Assembly (NCBI GenBank): GCA_963678565.1
Contig: OY782875.1
Span: 2,542,001 to 2,606,000 of the forward strand
Length of the DNA stretch: 64,000 nt
Source: SKHV01 sp963678565
GTDB lineage: Bacteria; Bacteroidota; Bacteroidia; Bacteroidales; Prolixibacteraceae
Reading direction: 5' to 3'
A program made the position numbers and the translations under genes. The notes under the pieces were generated by a model. It saw only the letters and a list, made by a program, of their open reading frames with translations, was not told the origin of the DNA and made no database searches. The first letter of the stretch is position 1; every line of letters begins with the position of its first letter. Shown here piece by piece: positions 1 through 8,800 of this stretch.

Positions 1-49
1 TTGTATCCTTTTGAATTGGAAAAGGTTTTTGATAAATAAATTCAGCCAT
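1..49 (-). CDS. Class I fumarate hydratase, N-terminal fragment (cut by window edge)
   Basis: Only the first 16 codons are inside the window. The minus strand reads an ATG at 49-47 followed by MAEFIYQKPFPIQKDT, which matches the conserved opening of the Bacteroidota class I (iron-sulfur, oxygen-sensitive) fumarases as I remember it. That enzyme interconverts fumarate and malate in the cytosol. The gene lies downstream of the B12 locus on the same strand, separated by about 206 bases in which I see no gene. The identification rests on a short stretch, so it is moderate. Confidence 0.6.
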   Translation of the reverse strand, partial: MAEFIYQKPFPIQKDT

Positions 50-255
50 TTTTTTAGCCTTTTATGGTTTGTTCAATAATTTTAATTTGCTTTTGCTAGC
101 AGAATTCAAATATATAAAGAATCGATCTGAATTGTAAATTCTGTAAGACAAAAGCGAAAAAGAATTAAGATTGCTAAATAATGAAGAACGGAAGAATATA
201 AGAATACGAAAGAAAGTATTTTGCAAATTCTTCAATTGAATTTATACTCTAAAGC

Positions 256-1353
256 TTAGTTGCATTTAAAACTAAAAGCTCCTGGAATTATGCCAACTTT
301 AAAAGTATCTACTACTGCCCCATTTGCTTTGTACCTGTAAATTACGCCTTGCTGAACATAGTCGATAGCATCAGCAACATATATTTCTGAAGTTTCGGGA
401 TCAACAGTTAACCCATAATAACCACCTGAGTATGTTCCTTTGTAAGGACTTTCGATAAATAATTCGGGTTCAGAATTTGAGTTGACAGGCATTCGATAGA
501 TATGTCTATTAATAAAATACAGCGTATCGCGTGTTCCATTCAAATTTATTTCCGATGGCCAATCGCTTTGATCAAAACGCCATACGCGCTCCACTTCACG
601 ATTTTTAGCATCGATACACAATAATCCGGGAGCCTGTTGCCCGTAAGGACTGCCTTCGTATCCACCATCGGTAATAGTCCATATTTTATTGTTTTTATCG
701 ATTACCAGTGAAGTCGGCTGTTTTAACACTTCAATTGAATCCACAAGCTCATCGGTTTCGCTATCAATAACTAAAATCTGATTATCGTAGCTCCAGCAAT
801 TTGTAAATACAAATTTGTTGTATTGCACCATTTGTTCGGTAGGATGCTGGTAAAAATCTTTTTCGTGATTATTAACATTGATTTGTCCAGTAATTTCGAA
901 AGTCGTGGGATTTACGACCGTAATCGACTTGGCATACAAATCGGTAACATAAGCTTTAGTATCGCTTAAAAAATGGATATAACGAGGTGAAGTTAGTCCG
1001 GTAATTCGACCAACATATTTTCCATTGTTTATATTAATGACATAAATTTTCCCACTGTTGTTTACGACGATATAACCTAAGGAATCGCGAATGGCCATAG
1101 ATTGAGCAACATCGCCTAAAGGAACACGATTAATTCTGTAAAATATGTTATTGTACACCTTTTCATCTTCTAAATCATAAACTGAAAGCGATGCATTGTC
1201 GTACATAAAGTTTCCTTCGTTTGTTATGAATAAAGCTTTCTTGTTCTGCAAATTCAGGACAAGGCTGTTCATATTATACCATTCTTCGTCGTTTATACAA
1301 GCACAAAGAACAAGTGTAACAACACTTATGATAACAATTTTATTTAGCTTCAT
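256..1353 (-). CDS. BtuG-like surface lipoprotein, YncE/DUF5074 beta-propeller
   Basis: A 365-residue protein with a lipoprotein signal: hydrophobic residues 5-17, then LCA|C with Cys19 as the lipid cysteine. The acidic INDEE that follows resembles the Bacteroidota export signal for surface-exposed lipoproteins. The rest is made of repeated blade-like units with the VIDxxT/VTDxxxxSITVV pattern typical of YncE/DUF5074 seven-bladed propellers. BtuG of Bacteroides thetaiotaomicron has this architecture and captures cobalamin as a lid on BtuB. Here the gene starts one base after the end of the BtuB-like receptor gene, and the locus begins with a cobalamin riboswitch, so the same role is inferred. 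It is the last gene of the locus. Confidence 0.8.
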   Translation of the reverse strand: MKLNKIVIISVVTLVLCACINDEEWYNMNSLVLNLQNKKALFITNEGNFMYDNASLSVYDLEDEKVYNNIFYRINRVPLGDVAQSMAIRDSLGYIVVNNSGKIYVININNGKYVGRITGLTSPRYIHFLSDTKAYVTDLYAKSITVVNPTTFEITGQINVNNHEKDFYQHPTEQMVQYNKFVFTNCWSYDNQILVIDSETDELVDSIEVLKQPTSLVIDKNNKIWTITDGGYEGSPYGQQAPGLLCIDAKNREVERVWRFDQSDWPSEINLNGTRDTLYFINRHIYRMPVNSNSEPELFIESPYKGTYSGGYYGLTVDPETSEIYVADAIDYVQQGVIYRYKANGAVVDTFKVGIIPGAFSFKCN

Positions 1354-1354
1354 C

Positions 1355-3367
1355 TTAAAAATTAAATGTTAGCAAGAGTTCGTAATTTCGTCGTGGCATA
1401 AATCGGTTCAAAATGCTTCGATAGGTTTCATTAAAAAGATTGTTGACTTTAAACTCAGCGGTAAGCATAAAATCTCCTACTTTTTGTTTATGCCCCAAAG
1501 TAGCATACTGTAATGGTACGGCATACAAACGATAAAATGGCACAGTGCTTTCATCGCCCGAATCATCATCGAGTGTTGCCATATTGCTGCTTAGCAAGTT
1601 GCGAACTCCGTAGTATTGATGTTGAAATGTAATAAACGAATTCTTATATCCAGCATATACCAGTGCATTCAACGAATGTTTCGGAATGAAGGGTAACTGC
1701 ATCCCCATCGATGCATCTAAATTGTTAAGAGGCTCACCTTGATTGGTTGTGCTCGTATAGGCATAATTTGCCTGTGCTTTAAATTGCAATTCTCCAACAT
1801 GAATGCTGTATTTTGTGTTCACCTCAATTCCTTTTGATAGTACCTGTTTTAGGTTCATTGCTTCCCAATAACCTTTTACACTGGGAAGCCAAAGTATCCA
1901 GTTAGAGATATCAGAATAATATCCAGTTAGTTGTACATCGAATTTATTTTGATGATTATGGTACACATAATGCAATCCGGTTTCAAAGCTATAGCCTTCT
2001 TCGGGAAGAAGATCTGGATTTCCTCCTGGCATCCAATACAAATCGTTTAAACTCGGACTATGAAAGTTTTGGCAGAAGCTGCTTTTCCAAACCAAATCGG
2101 TTTTCTTCAATGGCTTCAGACTAACACCGAAATTAAAAATCAAAGGTGGTGAAGTATTTGGAATGATATCACGTCTTAATTCCGCAGAAAAATTAAGCAG
2201 ATCAAATGGATGAAAATATGCCCCTGCGAAAAACGAATATTCCATACGTTGCTCATCATAACCAGTTTGGTTGGCACTATCCAGGCTCGTTATGTTAAAG
2301 TAATTAGCATCGGCTGAAGCCTGAAATAAAACTTTTTCAGAGAGCGTATATTTTGCAGTTGCGTTATTGTACCATCCTCGCATATCGCTACCCGAATTTA
2401 CCGGCTTTTGTGTCCCTAAACCTCCGACATCGATGCTCATCACATAATCAAGCTGCTGATAATCATATCCCGAACGGATTTCAGTTTCAAACTTTTCACC
2501 ATAGTATTTTACTTGAGCAACCGATTTTAATGTGATATCGGCTTGTTTATTTCCTCGACTTGTGGAGTCGGCTCCTTCGTAACTCATTACCATCGGAATT
2601 GCTCGGTTACCATCCTGATACCACATTTTTGCCGAACCTGTCCATTTATTGTGAAAACGCAAATAGATTTCTTGTAAAATTCCGGTTTTCGTATAATCAG
2701 CATTTTCATTTTGTGTTTCAGGATGCCCAATTAAGCTGGTATTGATAATATCATAATTGTTTTCTGAATACATATGATAAAAACGCGTTTTCGATTGAAT
2801 CAACTGATTCCCCAAATTAACTTGCCCCATTAAATTATAAGTAGAATAACTACCGATTCCTGTCAATAAACGGGCACTAAAACGATTGTTCCAGTCGGGG
2901 GCATTGTATAAGTTAATGTTTCCACCTAAAGCTCCGCCATTTGAGGAAATTGAAGCTCCACCATATTCGATTCCTGCACCATCTAATACGAATACAGGGA
3001 TGGTTGAAAAATCGACCATACCCAACATAGGCGAGTTGATTGGCATCCCGTTCCAGGTAACTTTGGTATGTGTGGGTGCCGTACCTCTAAACGATGCAGT
3101 TGAAAGTGCTCCCCGACCATGACTTTTGATATAAATTGTGGTATTTTGTTGTAGTAAAGCTGAAAGATCGCCCGTAATTTTATCCATGAAAGCTAACGAA
3201 TCAATTTTACTTTCTTTCATTCCCGCTTCCTCTTTTTTGAAAATATATTTTGCCGTTTTTTGCACTTCGCCAATATGAAATACCGAATCTTGAATGCCTT
3301 GAGAGAACAAAGTGATAGAAATAAATATTCCTACTAAAGCAAGACATACTTTTAACGTGATACGCAT
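1355..3367 (-). CDS. BtuB-like TonB-dependent outer-membrane receptor
   Basis: A 670-residue TonB-dependent receptor with signal peptide (1-23, ending LFSQG). A plug domain occupies about residues 55-160 with the conserved RG..STASFRGT, WNGMPINSP and GGALGGNI motifs; a beta-barrel follows to the C-terminal phenylalanine. There is no carboxypeptidase-regulatory-like N-terminal extension, so it is not SusC type; the size fits vitamin and siderophore receptors. It starts 6 bases after the upstream T9SS gene and is 1 base from the BtuG-like gene. Because the locus has a cobalamin riboswitch, cobalamin or another corrinoid is the inferred substrate. The barrel sequence alone does not prove the ligand. 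Confidence 0.85.
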   Translation of the reverse strand: MRITLKVCLALVGIFISITLFSQGIQDSVFHIGEVQKTAKYIFKKEEAGMKESKIDSLAFMDKITGDLSALLQQNTTIYIKSHGRGALSTASFRGTAPTHTKVTWNGMPINSPMLGMVDFSTIPVFVLDGAGIEYGGASISSNGGALGGNINLYNAPDWNNRFSARLLTGIGSYSTYNLMGQVNLGNQLIQSKTRFYHMYSENNYDIINTSLIGHPETQNENADYTKTGILQEIYLRFHNKWTGSAKMWYQDGNRAIPMVMSYEGADSTSRGNKQADITLKSVAQVKYYGEKFETEIRSGYDYQQLDYVMSIDVGGLGTQKPVNSGSDMRGWYNNATAKYTLSEKVLFQASADANYFNITSLDSANQTGYDEQRMEYSFFAGAYFHPFDLLNFSAELRRDIIPNTSPPLIFNFGVSLKPLKKTDLVWKSSFCQNFHSPSLNDLYWMPGGNPDLLPEEGYSFETGLHYVYHNHQNKFDVQLTGYYSDISNWILWLPSVKGYWEAMNLKQVLSKGIEVNTKYSIHVGELQFKAQANYAYTSTTNQGEPLNNLDASMGMQLPFIPKHSLNALVYAGYKNSFITFQHQYYGVRNLLSSNMATLDDDSGDESTVPFYRLYAVPLQYATLGHKQKVGDFMLTAEFKVNNLFNETYRSILNRFMPRRNYELLLTFNF

Positions 3368-3373
3368 ACTTTA

Positions 3374-5833
3374 TTAATGTTGAATAATTATTTTACACTT
3401 GGTTGTTTGCTTTTTGTTGGCTACCTGTAGCAGGTAAACACCGTTTTCCCATTGCGATGTTTCAATATCAAAACCATTTGGATGACTGGTAATAACATCT
3501 TGATAAATTAGTTTTCCACCAAGTTCAAATACTTTTACTTGTGTTCCCCCGACTATATTGGTAGCAGAAATATGTACAATGTTTTGAGCAGGAATTGGCG
3601 ATACAGCAATTGCATCATTTTTATACGATTTTACGGATGTGCCAGGAGTTACTTTAAGGGTAAAGCTCTCTCCTCCAGCTGAAACTTCATAGATACCTGT
3701 CTCTTCTATTTTGAGCATTGCCTTTCCATCACTATTTGTTTGCAATGCAATACTATTTTGAACATGTACAGAATTATTCACCAAAACAGTTGAATTTGCA
3801 ACTGGCACACGACTTTCTTCCATTACGGTTGTACCGCTATATAAAAATAAACTAAGGGCACTGAGTGTAATTTCAACTTCATTGCCTGCACGAACTTCAT
3901 AAGCTGATGATTTTAACTCATTCACCGTCCAGTTTTGTCTAATATCTTCGACATAATATACTTTAATATAGTCGTTGGAGAATAGCTGAACATTTTCTAG
4001 ATTTTTATAGTAGGTTTTATCACCAATTTGTACCATCCAGCAACTGTAGTTTTCATCCTCTTCACCTAAGTTTCCGTAGCCGTAATAGTTTGTAGCCAAA
4101 GTGCCTGACAATACGGGAAGTTTATAAATATACAACCCTTCTTTTTCTGTATCGCGATAGCGTAAATCACTTTCAAATGCAACGTTTTCAAATACAGAGG
4201 CGATGGCATGTGCTGCCGTTATATTGCTCACACTTCCGATATCGTAATTGTGATTTGGATTTTGAACGAAGGGAGTTAAATCAAAGTTTGAAACTGAAAT
4301 TTTTGATGTTTCAAAAACCGTTTCGTTAATGGTTTTAATTGACAGATATACTTCGTTGGATTCTAATGATTCGAGTATTGTTATTTGTACTGAATCTTTT
4401 AATTCTGGGTATCCATTAGGATAAACGCTTAGCCACGATGTACCTATTTGCAGTCCTGTTAAATAGCTTTTATTCTCTTCGGAGAGCACTCCAATACTGC
4501 TATTTGAGGTTTCCCAAACTAAATTCATATTAGCGATACTTTTATTGTTTTGATCGGCCACAAGCGCATCGATTGGATATTTTTCGCCTACACGAAAAGT
4601 AGTGCTTACCTCGTTAATTTCAATCGAAGAGGGAGCAACAATAGTCGCTTCCATACTTTCAGTATAAAATTCTCCTTTGTACTGACATAATACCGTTAGC
4701 GTAATTGTTCCGGCACTTTTTATTGTTAACATGTTATTTTCATCTATGTTGACTAAGTTTTCAGGGGTTGCATTCCATCTGAATCCTCCAACATCGACTT
4801 TGCGTCCGTTTTTAAAGAATGTGGCTTCCAACTTATAGGAATCGTTTAAGCTTACTAAAATTGGAATATTATTTAATACCAATGAGGTTGATTCCCAGTT
4901 TTCAACGGGATTGGGTTCAACATCGAAAGCACCGGTTATTTCTGTTGATACTTCTCCCAACCATCCGGCATCGGCCATTGTGGCGTTGTGAACTTTTATA
5001 AAATCTATTTTGTCAAGATCAACATAATTCCCATTTGAGTCAACAGCCCAACTGATGTCAAAGGCATCACCTCCCGAACCTTCTTCAATATTATCGGTAT
5101 AAGGATTATCGGGTAATCCGTTGTAAGAATTTCTTAAATTATTGTCGGCATATCCCCAAGGACGTCCAGCTGCAGTGATGTAACTTGGATTAGATTGGTC
5201 GACAAAATCTTTGATGCGTGTTCCACTTAATGTGTACGAAACTGCGTCGACATTGGTAAAGTTTTCGTGGAGAGGATAATAGGTTTGCGAGTGGAAGGTG
5301 TTTGCATAAACATAAGCTGTATTGCCCTGATTATCGGTCCAAGGAATATCAGTGGCGATATTACCACCAGGATTGGTATAGGTAATACTGTAATTTTTTA
5401 TAGTCGTAGAAAAGAAATAATCACTTCCGGCCAATTCATACCAAGTGTCATCGGGAAGACCATTATTGTTTTCATCTTTCATAACCGAAACAATGCCTGG
5501 TTCAGACCAAGTAACATTGTTCTTCATTTCAGGGGTAGATAAGTTTTCCAGGGGATTTCCATAAATCACAAAATCTACACCATAGGGATTGTTGGCATGG
5601 TTTTCAACAGGATTATCGAATTTGAAAATAACATAACCTCCAAAAGCACCAAGACTTACCCCCCCATTCGTTGTTCCTATTAAACTATTCGCGGTGGAAG
5701 GTAAACCCCAAGCTAAAGTGTTAATAAATTGTCCCGGCCCTGGCTTGTAGTCAAGAACTTGAGAGATGAATTGAGACTGAGCAGCAAAAGCCACTGGCAA
5801 TAAAATAGTAAGTAAAAATGCTTTTTTTAACAT
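3374..5833 (-). CDS. T9SS-secreted surface protein with Ig-like and transcobalamin-like (DUF4430) domains
   Basis: An 819-residue secreted protein. Signal peptide 1-20. Residues about 25-300 form a module shared with the 1,919-residue neighbour; both carry VMKDENxNGLPDDTWYELAGSD, a DxNxxG-type likely Ca-binding loop. Residues about 310-510 look like Big_2-type Ig folds. Residues about 525-630 contain YSCWMVQIG followed by a SNDYIKVYYVED strand, resembling DUF4430, the transcobalamin C-terminal-like domain. Residues about 735-819 form a T9SS type A sorting domain (YLLQV, then a basic terminal strand). It sits between the 1,919-residue protein and the BtuB-like receptor in a riboswitch-led locus, so a role in surface corrinoid capture is inferred. 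The DUF4430 call is by eye. Confidence 0.75.
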   Translation of the reverse strand: MLKKAFLLTILLPVAFAAQSQFISQVLDYKPGPGQFINTLAWGLPSTANSLIGTTNGGVSLGAFGGYVIFKFDNPVENHANNPYGVDFVIYGNPLENLSTPEMKNNVTWSEPGIVSVMKDENNNGLPDDTWYELAGSDYFFSTTIKNYSITYTNPGGNIATDIPWTDNQGNTAYVYANTFHSQTYYPLHENFTNVDAVSYTLSGTRIKDFVDQSNPSYITAAGRPWGYADNNLRNSYNGLPDNPYTDNIEEGSGGDAFDISWAVDSNGNYVDLDKIDFIKVHNATMADAGWLGEVSTEITGAFDVEPNPVENWESTSLVLNNIPILVSLNDSYKLEATFFKNGRKVDVGGFRWNATPENLVNIDENNMLTIKSAGTITLTVLCQYKGEFYTESMEATIVAPSSIEINEVSTTFRVGEKYPIDALVADQNNKSIANMNLVWETSNSSIGVLSEENKSYLTGLQIGTSWLSVYPNGYPELKDSVQITILESLESNEVYLSIKTINETVFETSKISVSNFDLTPFVQNPNHNYDIGSVSNITAAHAIASVFENVAFESDLRYRDTEKEGLYIYKLPVLSGTLATNYYGYGNLGEEDENYSCWMVQIGDKTYYKNLENVQLFSNDYIKVYYVEDIRQNWTVNELKSSAYEVRAGNEVEITLSALSLFLYSGTTVMEESRVPVANSTVLVNNSVHVQNSIALQTNSDGKAMLKIEETGIYEVSAGGESFTLKVTPGTSVKSYKNDAIAVSPIPAQNIVHISATNIVGGTQVKVFELGGKLIYQDVITSHPNGFDIETSQWENGVYLLQVANKKQTTKCKIIIQH

Positions 5834-5849
5834 AAAATATAAAGTAAAA

Positions 5850-5875
5850 TCGGGGAACTGTATTCAGCTCCCCGA
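5850..5875 (-). terminator. Intercistronic hairpin between the two T9SS genes
   Basis: The 11-base arms 5850-5860 and 5865-5875 pair around a 4-base loop (TCGGGGA against TCCCCGA plus inner pairs). On the minus strand the hairpin is followed by ATTTTACTTT. It may stop part of the transcription after the giant gene or stabilise the mRNA end, lowering expression of the downstream genes relative to the giant protein. Confidence 0.5.
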
Positions 5876-5882
5876 ATTTTTA

Positions 5883-8800
5883 TTATTTAATTATTAAAGA
5901 TTGTCGATAACTGAAATCGCCTTTATTCATTTGAATAATATACTGACCACTTGGTTTATCACTCATATCAATTAATTGTTTGCTACTAAAGCTTTTGTTT
6001 TCGTAAACTAAACTACCGCTAAGCGTAAAGATGCGTACCGAAACATTCTCGTTTAAGTTTGTATTTACTCTAAAGAATCCATTTGAAGGGTTAGGATACA
6101 ATACAACATTCGCAGATGCTTTGCTTTTGATATTGGTAACCGGTGAAACATTCACCAGAATAGTATCGGTAACGGTTAAACCATTTGAGCTTGCTTCTAT
6201 AACAATTTCGGCTTCGCCAACACTTAAGTACGATAAGCTTAATTCATCTCCATCAATGCTTGCTAATACCACACTTTCACTTGAATTGCTTGCGATTGAT
6301 TTCATAATCGAAACGTCATCATCATCCATGTCGGTAAATACATTTTCTAAGCTTATAATTGTATCGTTAGCAGTTTCAACTACTGAAATATCAGCAATTG
6401 GATTACCGACCTCAGGAGCAAGGTCAGTGATTACTGTTACCTGAATGGTATCGAATACCGATTTATTGTTCGAACGACCTTCAACAACTAAGATTGTTAT
6501 ACCTTCTGCAATAAAATCAATGTTTAATTCAGTTGCACTCAATGTTGCACTTGCAAACTCGGGATTTGAATTTGACAGAAGCGAAATCGTAACTGTTTCA
6601 TCATCGGCATCGGTAAACACATTGCTAAGATCGATGATTTGATCAGGTGCAATTTCTTTAGCCGAAACATCAGCGATTGGATTAATAACTTCAGGTGCAA
6701 GATCAGGAGCAATATACATGTTGTCGATATTAAAGTACAATGGAGTATTGATCCCCCACATGCCAACATCGCTAGATTCAAGATTAAACATTAATTGATC
6801 AACTTTACCAAGTTCACTTAGGTCTACCCATTGCCATGATTGAACAATGTAGTCTTTAGTGTCGTCTTCAAAACGAAAATCAGCTAAATAGAATTCAACA
6901 GTATCTGTTTCTGCACCATCTTTTAATCCATAAACTACTAATTTGAAGTAATCTGGATCAGTTCCATCTTCACCACCAAACTTCTTGGCAAAAGCATCAC
7001 CTTGTTGCATCGAAAGCGCAGCATATGTACTATTGGTAACATAAAATCCATTTACGCGGTGAGCTGCACTATCGGCAAAGCTTAATGGTAATGGATTTGT
7101 AACGCCGGTCATCAAGTCGCTTGTAATGAAAGCAACACCGTAGTTCTTACCATCTGAAACAATGGTATCAAATCCTGCACCTGTTATTGCACTATACTGA
7201 TTTAACCATGATGCTGTTTCAGTATCGCTCGTATTCGAATATCCCCAACCGTTCCAAGATGCTGTTGCAATGGTATAACTGGTTTTAAATGCAGCTTCTC
7301 CGCTGACAAATCCACCAGAATTGTCAGCGCCATTCCAGTAGCTTTCTTCTGCTAATTCAAGATTTTCGAAATCGGAAGCACCGTATGGCAAATCAATTGA
7401 AGGATACACCCCAATAACAAATGATACACTTGCTGTTTGACCACCACTTGTAGCTTGAACACTTACATTGGTTTGACCGGCAGCGATAAAGTCGATGCTA
7501 AGCTGAGAACCATCAATCGTTACAATTGCTACTGTTGAATCAGAGTTTACAAGAACTTTATAAGTAAATGGATCTAAACTATCGATATCATCAAACAATC
7601 CATCTAATTCAATAATGCTATCGTTGGCAGAAGCGTAATCGGCAATGTTCGCAATTGTTCCAATAGCAATTGGAGCATCGTCAATTTCATTAACAGTTAC
7701 GGTAAATGTATCGGTCAGCACAACTCCGTTCGATTCGGCTTTCAAAATAACTGTTGTAACACCCGAAGCTTCTTCAAGAAGTGAAATTCTTAAGCTATTG
7801 TCTTCAATATTCAAATTAAGGATGGTGTCGTTTGAGATAGAATCAATACTGAAAGTAATTTCACTATCGGGATCAACAAATGTGTTCGTTAAAATTAGTA
7901 ATGTATCAGATGCATCTTCATCTAAATCAAGATCAGGGATTGAATCACCCAATGACAATACATCGTCTACCGGATTAATGGTGAGCTTGAAAGTATCAAT
8001 CACAAAGGCACCTTGCGTATCGAAGGCTTGCATTAAAACATTAAATGTTGTAGGTTCGGTTACCTCATCTGTAAAAGTTCCACTTAAATAACGCGTAGAT
8101 GGATCAAAAGTTAGCCATTCAAATTGTTTTGGATTATACATGTAGAAAGTTGGGTAACGATCCTCTTTGTCTCCAAACATTGCATTTGAGATACGGTATC
8201 TGAAAGTTTGCTCCTCGTTGTAGCTGCGTGAGTACTGTCTATTCAAATATGGTTTTTCATTGCTTTCTGTTGCTTCAACAATTTTAATAACTTCAGGAGA
8301 AGCACCAACACCTTTGAAAGTTCCAACACTATCGCCGATAGCATCATATATTTGACCTATACCTTCGCCATGCCAATACGCATATGCAACATAGTACAAT
8401 TTGGTTTCTTCATCGTAAATAGAACCTTTGCCAATATGGTCTGAGTCTTGAGTGTAGTACGCTGGAATACTGAAATATTTATCTTCACCAAATGTTTTTG
8501 TATTGGTATCGAATGCGACGTATCCTAAATCTTTTTTGATAAATAAAGTATCGTTTGTCATTGGTTCAATCGCCAATGGCGAAGAATCATAAGGAATACC
8601 AGAGGTATATTCATATTCTTCAGTAGTTGACGTTAAAGTATTGTATACAACAATACCAGAAGTATAACGACTCATGAAATCGGAAAGTCGCACACAATAA
8701 ATATCGCTTCCTTTCGCAATCATTTGCATCACACCTAAACCGGTAGTTCCTAGATCAACTTCACGATTCAAAGTTAGCGTGTTTAAATCGATGATTGCCA

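Noticed and set aside
1..39. Plus-strand frame LYPFELEKVFDK ending in TAA at the left edge
   Set aside because: It could be the tail of a gene, but the opposite strand reads the conserved start of class I fumarase over the same bases, which explains the region better.
6031..6642. Two plus-strand frames opposite the C-terminal Ig domains of the giant protein
   Set aside because: Antisense shadows with the same low-complexity composition as the frame at 7645; the minus-strand protein is continuous and clearly real.
7645..8091. 148-codon plus-strand frame inside the giant T9SS gene
   Set aside because: Ser/Val/Ile-rich antisense shadow of repetitive Thr/Asp-rich coding sequence; no motif, no promoter or conserved start.
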